Source: Nitratireductor sp. (GTDB lineage: Bacteria > Pseudomonadota > Alphaproteobacteria > Rhizobiales > Rhizobiaceae). Taken from it: 64,000 nucleotides of DNA. The first letter of the stretch is position 1. Every line of letters begins with the position of its first letter. Both the position numbers and the translations under genes were made by a program. Under the pieces are notes generated by a model. It did not search any database and had not been told where the DNA came from. It saw nothing but the letters and a program-made list of their open reading frames with translations. Below, piece by piece: positions 9,128-17,177 of the stretch. The stretch lies in the NCBI GenBank assembly GCA_017854535.1, contig JAFMHL010000019.1, forward strand, positions 1 through 64,000, in the 5' to 3' direction.

Positions 9128-9937
9128 TTATAGCTTCCAGCCTGAATGAATGGTTGCGATACCGCCTGTGTAATTTGTCCAATCAACCCGTGAAAAACCA
9201 GCAGATCTGATCATATCAGCAAAGCGAGGCTGGCTTGGGAATTTGCGAATAGACTCGACCAAATACTGATAAGGTTCGCCGTCGCCTGTCACTATTTTTC
9301 CCATCGTCGGCATAACTTTCATGGACCACTCGTCATATAACTTATCGAGAATTGGCATTTCGACTTCAGAAAATTCAAGGCATAAAAATCTGCCTCCCCG
9401 TTTTAAAACTCTGAAAGCTTCAGAAAGAGCTTGGTCGATGTGAGGTACATTGCGAATGCCCGTGGCAATCGTATAAGCATCAAAGGTTCCTGCCTCGAAA
9501 GGTAGCTTTTGCGCATCTGCCTCAACAAAATCAACGTAGTCACTCAGCCCAAGCTTTTCAGCTCGCTGCTCGCCCACTTTCAACATAGAACCGTTGATAT
9601 CGAGAACTGTCGTTTTAACGGTTCGATTTGAGGCTTCTACAATTCCAAACGCCACATCGCCGGTTCCACCAGCAACATCCAAAGAGCACCAATTGCTCCC
9701 TGCTTTTTTTGGCGGTGCAAGAGAATTCACCAAAGCGCTCTTCCACAGCCGATGCATCCCACCAGACATAAGGTCGTTCATTACGTCGTAGCGTTCGGCT
9801 ACCTTATGGAAAACATCGTTGACCAAGGGCTGTTTTTCATCTTCAGAGATTTTTCTAAATCCGAAACTTCCGGCCAATTCATCAGGAAGCCGCGCTCTGG
9901 ACTTCTCGGTTTGTTGTGTTGACTGTGTTTCACTCAT
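9128..9937 (-). CDS. ubiE: UbiE, demethylubiquinone/demethylmenaquinone C-methyltransferase
   Basis: SAM-dependent C-methyltransferase of quinone biosynthesis, 269 residues from the ATG at 9937. Diagnostic stretches are [15 protein letters not shown] near the N-terminus, [17 protein letters not shown], the SAM-binding motif [13 protein letters not shown], the post-I acidic residue in TTVLDING, and [14 protein letters not shown]. The C-terminus ([14 protein letters not shown]) is the standard UbiE ending. A TTG at 9967 would add ten residues; the internal ATG agrees better with family length. It is the first gene of ubiE-ubiB(-coaBC), divergent from mutM. Confidence 0.96.
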   Translation of the reverse strand: MSETQSTQQTEKSRARLPDELAGSFGFRKISEDEKQPLVNDVFHKVAERYDVMNDLMSGGMHRLWKSALVNSLAPPKKAGSNWCSLDVAGGTGDVAFGIVEASNRTVKTTVLDINGSMLKVGEQRAEKLGLSDYVDFVEADAQKLPFEAGTFDAYTIATGIRNVPHIDQALSEAFRVLKRGGRFLCLEFSEVEMPILDKLYDEWSMKVMPTMGKIVTGDGEPYQYLVESIRKFPSQPRFADMIRSAGFSRVDWTNYTGGIATIHSGWKL

Positions 9938-10111
9938 CGGCCTGCCGCCTTCAAAATCTATAAGCAATGTTTGGAAAAAACCGTTTGGCGGTATTTTTCT
10001 CTTTGGTTACTGTCCAGATACTACCATAAAGAGACCCAGTTCAATTAAAATGCGTCAGCTTCGCACAGTCGGGTAATAGATGGCGGGTTGGTTAATCCAG
10101 GAAACGATACC

Positions 10112-11002
10112 ATGCCAGAGCTTCCAGAGGTGGAAACAGTAAAACGTGGCCTTGCCCCTGTCATGGAAGGCGCCCGCATAAGCCATGTCGAACTGCGACG
10201 TAAAAATTTACGTTTTCCATTTCCTGAAAACTTTGATGAAACCCTCAAAGGCCAAAAGATTACTTCTTTAGGGAGGCGGGCAAAATATCTGCTGGTTGAC
10301 CTGGAAAATGACGTGACAGTCATCATGCATCTTGGCATGTCAGGGTCTTTTCGCATTGAAGTAGATGATAACAGCCAGATTCCAGGCGTGTTTCATCATG
10401 ATCGCAGCAAGATCAGCGCCCACGACCATGTGATCATTCATTTGGATCACCCCAAAGGTAGGGCCCGAATTATATATAATGACCCACGTCGCTTTGGCTT
10501 TATGGATTTGACGGCGCGATCACAATTGGAGGAGCACAGCTTTTTCAAAAACCTGGGCGTCGAGCCTGTTGGGAACGCTTTATCATCCCAATTGCTGGCG
10601 CAATTGTTCACAAACAAAGCCGCCCCAATCAAAGCTGCGCTGCTTGATCAAAGGCTCATTGCGGGTCTTGGCAATATATATGTATGTGAGGCCCTGCATC
10701 AGGCTGGAATCTCCCCCATTCGAAAAGCCGGATCTTTGGTGGGCAAAGCGGGGCAACCGCTTAAGCAGCTTATGCCTTTGGCTGATATTATTAGAGACGT
10801 GATCAGGAAAGCTATCGAGGCTGGCGGATCATCTCTTCGCGATCACCGCCAAGCAGATGGCAATCTTGGCTATTTCCAGCACCAATTCAAAGTCTATGAC
10901 CGTGAAGATGAAGCCTGCTCGAAGCCAGGTTGCGGTGGTACGATTTCAAGGATAGTGCAATCTGGACGATCCTCCTTCTACTGCCCTAAGTGCCAGAAGT
11001 AG
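10112..11002 (+). CDS. mutM: Formamidopyrimidine-DNA glycosylase (Fpg/MutM)
   Basis: Base-excision repair glycosylase/AP lyase removing 8-oxoguanine and formamidopyrimidines. The start is fixed by chemistry: the mature enzyme must begin Pro-Glu-Leu-Pro-Glu, and the ATG at 10112 gives [14 protein letters not shown] with the catalytic Pro2 and Glu3, while the GTG-type start at 10088 would bury it. AGGAAA lies upstream. Other landmarks are [11 protein letters not shown] with the conserved Lys, the H2TH helix region [18 protein letters not shown], and a C-terminal zinc finger (CSKPGCGG ... CPKCQK). It has 296 residues, slightly above average. Confidence 0.97.
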   Translation: MPELPEVETVKRGLAPVMEGARISHVELRRKNLRFPFPENFDETLKGQKITSLGRRAKYLLVDLENDVTVIMHLGMSGSFRIEVDDNSQIPGVFHHDRSKISAHDHVIIHLDHPKGRARIIYNDPRRFGFMDLTARSQLEEHSFFKNLGVEPVGNALSSQLLAQLFTNKAAPIKAALLDQRLIAGLGNIYVCEALHQAGISPIRKAGSLVGKAGQPLKQLMPLADIIRDVIRKAIEAGGSSLRDHRQADGNLGYFQHQFKVYDREDEACSKPGCGGTISRIVQSGRSSFYCPKCQK

Positions 11003-11074
11003 ACTTTTACAGCGATTGTTAGGGCTAAGGATTAGACTAATTCACCACAGCTAGTGTTTTTTACCCGCGATCCG

Positions 11075-11103
11075 TTGACAATTCAGGTTATCTCGCCCTA
11101 TAA
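11075..11103 (+). promoter_or_regulatory. Sigma-70-type promoter for rpsT
   Basis: TTGACA at 11075-11080 and CTATAA at 11098-11103 are separated by exactly 17 bp. They face rpsT and would give a leader of roughly 110 nt. This is the best match to a housekeeping promoter in this part of the window. Confidence 0.7.
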
Positions 11104-11223
11104 GCTGACAAAAATTCCGACTGCTCAAGTTTGACATTTGGGCCGTCCTGTTCTGTGGGAACTTACCAATAGCAGGTAAAACACAAAACAGACCCATCTC
11201 TAACGAAAACGGAAATATTTGAT

Positions 11224-11490
11224 ATGGCGAATACAGCCTCCGCGAAAAAATCAGTTCGCAAACTAATGGCCCGCACTGACGTGAACAAAGCCAACCGCTC
11301 TCGCATGCGGACCTTCGTTCGTAAAGCTGAAGAAAGCATTGTTGCTGGAAACGCTGCTGAAGCAGCTACAGCCATGAAGACCGCAGAATCTGAAATCATG
11401 CGCGCTGTTTCAAAAGGTATTTTGAAACAGAACACTGCTTCACGCAAAGTGTCTCGTTTGGTTAAGCGCGTTAAAGCTCTTTCAGCTTAA
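11224..11490 (+). CDS. rpsT: 30S ribosomal protein S20
   Basis: An 88-residue, strongly basic protein starting [20 protein letters not shown], with the S20 helical core ([15 protein letters not shown]) and the [20 protein letters not shown] ending. S20 binds 16S rRNA at the base of the 30S body. Transcription probably starts from the TTGACA/CTATAA promoter near 11075, and a strong intrinsic terminator follows at 11539, so it appears to be a single-gene unit. rpsT upstream of dnaA is a familiar arrangement in Rhizobiales. Confidence 0.97.
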   Translation: MANTASAKKSVRKLMARTDVNKANRSRMRTFVRKAEESIVAGNAAEAATAMKTAESEIMRAVSKGILKQNTASRKVSRLVKRVKALSA

Positions 11491-11538
11491 TCGACTGAAT
11501 TCACAGTTTGATCCACTTTAGTGGTGGAATCTACGTGT

Positions 11539-11570
11539 AAACCCCATTGCTAGCGCATTGGGGTTTTTTA
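11539..11570 (+). terminator. Intrinsic terminator after rpsT
   Basis: AAACCCCA and TGGGGTTT flank an inner TGC/GCA pair with loop TAGC and are followed by a T tract (TTTTTT), 50 bp past the rpsT stop. Confidence 0.88.
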
Positions 11571-12461
11571 TTTGCGAAAATTGGCTGCCGAACCCTGCAT
11601 GATTGAGAAAAGTTATACGATTCCGCCTAGTTAAGACTTTTGTGTTGATGAACCAAAAGGCGATTCAAATATTGATTCAGGGGAACATCTTCCTGAATCT
11701 TCAGTTTAGTAAGAAAATATTCTTATCTATTTTTAAGCATTTTTTTCAATGCCTTAAGAGGTGGTTGATAGGACTTATTTCTTATCACTGCAAATTAAAC
11801 AAGAATTTTGAGTCAAGCCCCTTACGTAAAGAAAATTATTTTTGCGCCTTTGATTTTACTCAAAAAAGAAAATCAAGCTGGAAAAATCATTGATTCACAA
11901 CAGTTTTTTCCAGTGAACTGGCGCGGGTCACAGCCCGAAAAAAAATTCAAAATAGGGCGTTTACGAAAAATTTAGAATTGGTGGTTGCGCCCATTTTTTG
12001 GCCTGTGTAAGTTACATCCATCGGCGCTGAGAACTAGAGTTTTACTGGGTTTTCAAGGCGGCGTCTGGGGAATTCCAGAATGTATTTATGTGATCGTTTT
12101 CATTTTTCGTTCAAACGAAGAAGGCTTTCGCTTGACATAAATTTGGAGACAAGAAAGCGAGCAAGCTTGCTGGTTTGCTGATCTGGATTTCCTTGCAAAT
12201 GAGTAAGGACGAACAAGAACAAGACTGACACATCGCTGCGCTTTGTAACGATGACAACACCAGATCTACTGGTAATCTCGCTAGACAAATCATGGGCCCC
12301 GTTAGGTGCCGCCTGTCTAGGCCCTTGGGGGGCTTGTATGTTTTTTAGACGCCGCAGCGTCCCGAATTGCAGAATACGTTTTGCATTACGATTTCGTTTG
12401 CGCGTTTTTATATTGAATATTCTTTCGGCTTTTCAGCCGAATGTGAAGGATCGATGTCAAA
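11571..12461. other. AT-rich non-coding region upstream of rhodanese/dnaA; possible origin or regulatory region
   Basis: I see no convincing protein gene here. Between 11619 and 11896 there are six GANTC sites (11619, 11662, 11674, 11695, 11810, 11892), the CcrM methylation target. Inverted repeats include GATTCAGG/CCTGAATC (11674-11699), AAGAA/TTCTT and TTAAGCATT/AATGCCTTAA. No exact DnaA box (TTATNCACA) is present. Two near-matches to TGATCCACA occur, at 11509-11517 and 11891-11899. A GC-rich structured segment lies at 12260-12346, and a hairpin TTCGGCT-TTTC-AGCCGAA (12424-12441) sits just before the rhodanese ribosome site. The region could hold the origin, a dnaA promoter, or a small RNA; sequence alone does not decide. 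Confidence 0.45.
12260..12346 (+). ncRNA. Candidate structured RNA
   Basis: Successive inverted repeats: CCAG-ATCTA-CTGG (12260-12272), CTAGACA (12281-12287) with TGTCTAG (12314-12320) enclosing a GC-rich loop, and AGGCCC/GGGCTT (12319-12335), followed after 5 nt by TTTTTT (12341-12346). This resembles the 3' end of a small RNA or an attenuator. I do not recognise a known family (not SRP RNA, RNase P RNA, tmRNA or 6S by the motifs I looked for). Confidence 0.3.
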
Positions 12462-12890
12462 ATGGATTATGCTGGTGATGTTACATGCAAGGACACTTGG
12501 AACGGCTTAAAAGAAAATACGAAAGCCTGCTTGGTTGATGTACGCACCACCCGCGAGTGGGAGACGATCGGCATTCCCGATTTATCGAGCTTGGATAAAA
12601 AGCCAATTTTCGAAGAATGGCAGATGTTTCCCGATATGCGTTTGAACCCAGAATTTGCCAGTAATGTTGAAGCAAGTTTGACCGCCAATGGCGTTGGTAA
12701 AAATGACCCAATTTATTTTCTATGCCGCTCAGGCGTTCGAAGCCAGGGAGCAGCCAGCGCCTTAACATCGCTTGGTTATACGAATTGCTTCAACATTATC
12801 GCCGGCTTTGAGGGTAACCCTAACTCTACAGGACAGCGTGGCACTGTCAGCGGTTGGCAATTCGACAAACTCCCATTTCAAAAAGAATAG
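12462..12890 (+). CDS. Rhodanese-like sulfurtransferase domain protein
   Basis: A 142-residue single-domain rhodanese. The fold is recognised from CLVDVRTTREWETIGIPDLS near residue 25 and the active-site loop FLCRSGVRSQGAA with the persulfide-forming Cys at about residue 90, followed by NIIAGFEGN. Such proteins carry sulfur as a persulfide; the acceptor here is unknown. AAGGA lies about 11 bp before the ATG, just after a perfect 7-bp hairpin. The gene sits between the AT-rich region and dnaA and is separated from dnaA by 76 bp containing what looks like a separate promoter. Confidence 0.88.
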   Translation: MDYAGDVTCKDTWNGLKENTKACLVDVRTTREWETIGIPDLSSLDKKPIFEEWQMFPDMRLNPEFASNVEASLTANGVGKNDPIYFLCRSGVRSQGAASALTSLGYTNCFNIIAGFEGNPNSTGQRGTVSGWQFDKLPFQKE

Positions 12891-12919
12891 CGCCTAAAAA
12901 ACATGACTAAGGCGGGGCA

Positions 12920-12945
12920 ATGTTGCCTTTCGAGCAACATATAAT
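12920..12945 (+). promoter_or_regulatory. Palindrome overlapping a -10-like box before dnaA
   Basis: ATGTTGC-N7-GCAACAT (12920-12940) is a perfect dyad whose right end runs into TATAAT (12940-12945), 21 bp before the dnaA ATG. No good -35 is visible at the expected position, so this would need an activator or act as an operator. The leader would be only about 15 nt. Confidence 0.4.
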
Positions 12946-12966
12946 AAATCATTCAGGCAGAAAATT

Positions 12967-14463
12967 ATGACAATAATGGACAATGGCAAAACGGGATCAG
13001 CGGCACCTTCATCAGGACCCAATGACAAAGCATGGCTGAAAGTGCGCCAGCAATTGCAAACACAGTTGGGCTCAGAGGTCTTTAACAGCTGGTTTGGCCG
13101 CATGAAGATGGAAAGTGTTTCAGGCGGAGTTGCATTGCATTCTGTGCCGACCGCATTTTTGAAAAGCTGGATTAACGCCCACTACCGCGATGTCGTTTGT
13201 GATCTTTGGAAAAAAGAAAACAAGGCTGTCCTTCGCGCCGATATAGTGGTGCGTTCTGCCGTGAGAAGAAGCAATATTCGCCCTGAAGTCATTGATCAAA
13301 AATCCTCAGAAACCACCCAACACGGCGATGCTGGTGAGCCAGCCAAGATCTCGTTTCCTCCGATGATGAGCCGCAACCGTTCAACAACCCCTGCCTTCAA
13401 TGGTCAGGACGCCAATTTTGCTGGATCTCCTCTCGACACCAAATATACGTTTGCAAATTTCATCGAAAGCAAATCTAACCGCATGGCATATGCAGCGGCA
13501 AAATCGGTTGCCGAGGGCGACGGGTCTTCTGTTCGTTTCAATCCGCTATTTGTCCATGCCAATGTCGGCCTTGGTAAGAGCCATTTATTGCAGGCCATTG
13601 CCTGGGAAGCCCGCCAGCGCGATCCATCGAAGAAAGTCCGGTATTTGACCGCGGACTATTTCATGTGGGTTTTTGCCAAAGCGCTCCACAACCAAACAGC
13701 ACTATCCTTGAAAGAAACACTGCGCGATATTGATCTTCTATTGATCGACGACATGCAGTTTCTACAAGGTAAAGCCATTCAAGCCGAATTCTGTCACCTG
13801 TTGAATGAGTTGATTGATAGTGCAAAACAGGTGGTTGTTGCAGCAGATCGACCGCCTGCAGAGCTCGAAAGCCTTAATGAGCGTGTTCGCTCGCGGCTAA
13901 AGGGCGGCGTAGCATTGGATATTGAAACGCCAGACTATGAGTTGCGCAAATCCATTCTTAACATGCGTTATGATGAAGCTAAGCGCGAGCAGCCAAGCTT
14001 GGATATTCCTGAAGATATTCGCCATTATGTGGCGCGCCAGGTAAACACCAGCTGCCGCGATATTGATGGGGCGTTTAACCAGCTATTGTTGCAACATAAA
14101 TATAGCGATGGGCCAGAGGGTTATGAAGAATTGGATAAGATGCTTCGCCATCTTATCAAATCGGGTGACCCTAAACGGGTGCGCATCGAAGATATTCAAA
14201 AAATCGTGGCGCGCCAATTTAATGTCGGCCGCAATGATCTGCTCTCCAATCGGCGCACAAGACAAATTGTTCGCCCCCGTCAAATCGCTATGTATTTGGC
14301 AAAAACCATGACACCACGTTCTTTGCCTGAAATCGGACGCAGATTTGGTGGGCGCGATCACACAACTGTGCTGCATGCCGTGCGTAAAATTGAAGGTATG
14401 ATTTCAGCAGATAACAAGCTCGCCCAAGAAATTGAGTTGTTGAAGCGTTTAATCCTCGACTAA
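12967..14463 (+). CDS. dnaA: Chromosomal replication initiator DnaA
   Basis: Initiator ATPase that binds DnaA boxes and unwinds oriC. It has 498 residues with the standard four domains: N-terminal domain I (WLKVRQQLQTQLG, FNSWFGRM), a variable linker, the AAA+ domain with Walker A GLGKSHLLQA (Lys about residue 204) and Walker B LLLIDDMQFLQGK (about 255-267), and domain IV with the signature GGRDHTTVLHAVRKIE near residues 460-475. RPRQIAMYLAKTMT precedes it as usual. The ATG at 12967 has an AGGC-type ribosome site about ten bases upstream. dnaN follows after 286 bp holding a large hairpin. Confidence 0.97.
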   Translation: MTIMDNGKTGSAAPSSGPNDKAWLKVRQQLQTQLGSEVFNSWFGRMKMESVSGGVALHSVPTAFLKSWINAHYRDVVCDLWKKENKAVLRADIVVRSAVRRSNIRPEVIDQKSSETTQHGDAGEPAKISFPPMMSRNRSTTPAFNGQDANFAGSPLDTKYTFANFIESKSNRMAYAAAKSVAEGDGSSVRFNPLFVHANVGLGKSHLLQAIAWEARQRDPSKKVRYLTADYFMWVFAKALHNQTALSLKETLRDIDLLLIDDMQFLQGKAIQAEFCHLLNELIDSAKQVVVAADRPPAELESLNERVRSRLKGGVALDIETPDYELRKSILNMRYDEAKREQPSLDIPEDIRHYVARQVNTSCRDIDGAFNQLLLQHKYSDGPEGYEELDKMLRHLIKSGDPKRVRIEDIQKIVARQFNVGRNDLLSNRRTRQIVRPRQIAMYLAKTMTPRSLPEIGRRFGGRDHTTVLHAVRKIEGMISADNKLAQEIELLKRLILD

Positions 14464-14515
14464 GACGCGAATATCAAGCTCGTAATATGCTTGCCTTTCA
14501 AGTTAGACCAATAAA

Positions 14516-14552
14516 CACGCCTCAAATGCACTTTTTTAGCATTTGAGGTGTG
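14516..14552. repeat. 14-bp hairpin between dnaA and dnaN
   Basis: CACGCCTCAAATGC (14516-14529) and GCATTTGAGGTGTG (14539-14552) pair over 14 bp with a single G-U wobble and a 9-nt loop, ACTTTTTTA. No T tract follows on the plus strand, so it is not a standard terminator. It could stabilise the dnaA 3' end or attenuate readthrough into dnaN. The 286-bp gap otherwise shows nothing I recognise. Confidence 0.7.
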
Positions 14553-14749
14553 AAAACCATTGGGAAACCTTAAAGCGGTGTTGCAAAAGTGCGGGAAAAT
14601 ACGCATTTTACAGCTCGAAAAGACGGCTCAAATCCAGTTTTCCAATCTTGGGTAATCCGGCAATATGCTAGTCTGCGCTTTAACAGCAACAACTCTTTTT
14701 ATGCGAGCCATCCGGGCGAACATACAGATTTTCTTTAGGAACCCTAGTA

Positions 14750-15868
14750 ATGCGCGTAACCATTGAAAGATCAAAACTTCTTAAATCCCTCGGTCATATT
14801 CACCGGGTTGTGGAACGTCGCAATACGATCCCGATTTTGTCGAATGTGTTGCTGAAAGCAGAAGGTGACGAACTACACCTGAAAGCAACCGACCTTGATC
14901 TGGAAATCTTTGAAAAAGCACCTGCGATGGTTGAGCAAGCTGGTTCAACAACAGTTCCAGCCCATATGCTGCATGATATTGTGCGTAAGCTGCCAGACGG
15001 CTCCGAAGTTATGCTTGCTATCAGTGAAGACGGTAATTCGATCAAAATTACAGCAGGGCGCTCCCGTTTTACATTGCAGTGTCTGCCTGGAAGCGATTTC
15101 CCAGATATTACCGCTGGCGAATTCACCCATACATTTCGGATGCCAACAACAGTCCTCAAGGGATTGATCGATCACACACAGTTTGCAATCTCGACCGAAG
15201 AAACACGCTATTATCTAAACGGCATTTTCTTTCATTCAGTTGAAGATGAAGGCGATCTGGTACTTAGGGCTGTTGCTACCGATGGCCACCGCCTTGCGCG
15301 CGCTCAGAACAAGGCGCCATCGGGTTCAGAAGGTATGCCTGGGATTATTGTGCCGCGCAAAGCTGTCGGTGAGATTCAAAAATTGCTTGAAGATCCAGAT
15401 GCGACCGTTAGCCTTGAAGTCTCGGATACGAAAATTCGTCTTTCGGTTGGTGCTGTTGTTCTGACCTCAAAACTGATTGATGGTACTTTCCCTGATTATA
15501 ACCGCGTTATTCCAGTTGGAAATGACAAGGAATTGAAGATGGACCGCGCCAGCTTTGCTGCAGCTGTGGACCGCGTGTCCACCATTTCTTCCGAGCGTGG
15601 CAGAGCGGTTAAACTTGCTGTTGCTGATGGTCAAATTGTATTGACCGTTAATAATCCTGAATCAGGCAGTGCAACGGAAGAAGTTGCTGTTGGATATGAT
15701 TCAGAGCCAATGGAGATCGGATTTAATTCACGTTATTTGTTGGATATTACCAGCCAGTTACGCGGAGATGAAGCTGTGTTCATGCTTTCAGATGCCGGTT
15801 CACCGACTTTGATTAGAGATAGTTCTGAAGATGGCGCCCTATTCGTATTGATGCCAATGCGGGTCTAA
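14750..15868 (+). CDS. dnaN: DNA polymerase III beta subunit (sliding clamp)
   Basis: Forms the ring-shaped processivity clamp of the replicase. It has 372 residues in three repeated clamp domains and starts MRVTIERSKLLKSLGHIHRV. Typical segments are RRNTIPILSNVLLKA, the ATDLDLEI strand, TDGHRLA in the second domain, and a C-terminal LMPMRV matching the family ending near the hydrophobic cleft that binds polymerase and other partners. It lies downstream of dnaA and upstream of recF. Confidence 0.97.
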   Translation: MRVTIERSKLLKSLGHIHRVVERRNTIPILSNVLLKAEGDELHLKATDLDLEIFEKAPAMVEQAGSTTVPAHMLHDIVRKLPDGSEVMLAISEDGNSIKITAGRSRFTLQCLPGSDFPDITAGEFTHTFRMPTTVLKGLIDHTQFAISTEETRYYLNGIFFHSVEDEGDLVLRAVATDGHRLARAQNKAPSGSEGMPGIIVPRKAVGEIQKLLEDPDATVSLEVSDTKIRLSVGAVVLTSKLIDGTFPDYNRVIPVGNDKELKMDRASFAAAVDRVSTISSERGRAVKLAVADGQIVLTVNNPESGSATEEVAVGYDSEPMEIGFNSRYLLDITSQLRGDEAVFMLSDAGSPTLIRDSSEDGALFVLMPMRV

Positions 15869-15980
15869 GCTTTCGCGCTGGATATGGTCCTCTGACAGTT
15901 TTTTAATGGCTGATTGCATTGTTCGCGTAAAATCGTGCTAGGTAGATCGAATTGATTCACCTTAAACGTTAGCGCAGATC

Positions 15981-17159
15981 ATGAATGCATTTTCTAAATC
16001 AGGAAGTTCGAGCGCTAATTTGCTTCCAGTTTTCGTGCGGGAACTAAAACTCACAGACTATCGAAACTATCAAACCCTTAAACTGGAAATAGACCAACGC
16101 CATGTTGTGCTTACAGGCGAAAATGGCTCAGGCAAAACCAATTTGATGGAAGCTGTTTCGTTTCTTTCTCCAGGGCGAGGTCTACGCCGCGCCACTTACG
16201 ATAGTGTTGGTAAGGCCAATCGGTCCGGTGCATGGAGTGTTTTCGCCGAGCTTGAAGGCGCCCAAGGTGAAGTTTTTATTGGCACAGGTTTGATGGAGAC
16301 CCCCGCTGGGGTAGAAACTCAAAGGCGTGTGCGTATAAATGGGACTCCGGCAAAAACCAGCGATGAATTGCTCGACCATTCCCGAATTGTCTGGCTGACA
16401 CCTGCAATGGATGGGCTGTTTACAGGTCCGGCAAGTGAGCGGCGTAAATTTCTCGACAGGTTGGTTCTTGCCATTGATCCTCATCACGGGCGGCGGGTTC
16501 TCGATTTTGAAAAAGCTATGCGCGGGCGCAATAAACTGCTCAGCGAGGACAATGGCCACGCCCAATGGTTGGATGCCGTAGAAGCGCAAATGGCTGAACT
16601 AGGGATCGCGATTGCTGCAGCAAGAATGGAGCTTGTATCTCTGATGAGCGCCGTGATTGTCAGAAATAATGATCCCCTTTCTCCCTTTCCTGATGCCATG
16701 CTGACCATGGACGGCGCACTCGAGAACACCTATGGCGATATGGCTTCCAGTGATTTGGAAAGTGAATACATAGATCGATTGCGCCAATCACGATGGACCG
16801 ACAAAGGTGCCGGGCGCACTTTGGAAGGGCCGCACCGTTCTGATTTGAAAGTTAGCCACCGCCCGAAGGGAATGGCAGCGGCTTTATGCTCCACAGGCGA
16901 ACAAAAAGCCTTATTGGTTGGGATCGTTCTTGCCCATGCGCGCCTAACAGCTGAGATGAATGGGTTTCCACCCATTTTGTTGCTGGATGAAATAGCTGCC
17001 CATCTTGACGCTTCGCGGCGGGCGTCGCTTTTCGATATGATTGACGATCTTGGCTGCCAATCCTTCATGACAGGCACCGACAGGCAATTGTTTGACGCGC
17101 TTGGCGATCGTGGTAATTTCTTTACAGTTAGAGATGGAGAAGTAACCAAAGATGTTTGA
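15981..17159 (+). CDS. recF: DNA replication and repair protein RecF
   Basis: SMC-like ATPase that helps load RecA at gaps through RecOR. It has 392 residues, with Walker A GENGSGKTNLMEA at about residues 46-53, the ABC-type signature STGEQKALL, and Walker B PPILLLDEIAAHLD near residue 330. An N-terminal extension of about 15 residues precedes the usual VRELKLTDYRNYQ start. The stop is 18 bp before the next gene (MoeB/ThiF type), so cotranscription is likely. Confidence 0.95.
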   Translation: MNAFSKSGSSSANLLPVFVRELKLTDYRNYQTLKLEIDQRHVVLTGENGSGKTNLMEAVSFLSPGRGLRRATYDSVGKANRSGAWSVFAELEGAQGEVFIGTGLMETPAGVETQRRVRINGTPAKTSDELLDHSRIVWLTPAMDGLFTGPASERRKFLDRLVLAIDPHHGRRVLDFEKAMRGRNKLLSEDNGHAQWLDAVEAQMAELGIAIAAARMELVSLMSAVIVRNNDPLSPFPDAMLTMDGALENTYGDMASSDLESEYIDRLRQSRWTDKGAGRTLEGPHRSDLKVSHRPKGMAAALCSTGEQKALLVGIVLAHARLTAEMNGFPPILLLDEIAAHLDASRRASLFDMIDDLGCQSFMTGTDRQLFDALGDRGNFFTVRDGEVTKDV

Positions 17160-17177
17160 AACGGGTAACGAGCCTTT

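Noticed and set aside
11603-11893. 96-residue plus-strand frame in the AT-rich region
   Set aside because: Composition is that of random AT-rich DNA (Phe/Lys/Ile runs), with no ribosome site and no recognisable domain.
12000-12360. Known housekeeping RNAs (tmRNA, SRP RNA, RNase P RNA, 6S RNA)
   Set aside because: None of the diagnostic motifs (tag codons, the GGTCAGG...GGAAGG-type SRP core, the GAGGAAAGTCC of RNase P) is present.
11491-12461. Classical oriC with a DnaA-box array
   Set aside because: No exact TTATNCACA on either strand, only two one-mismatch relatives. The origin may be elsewhere (often near hemE in this order).
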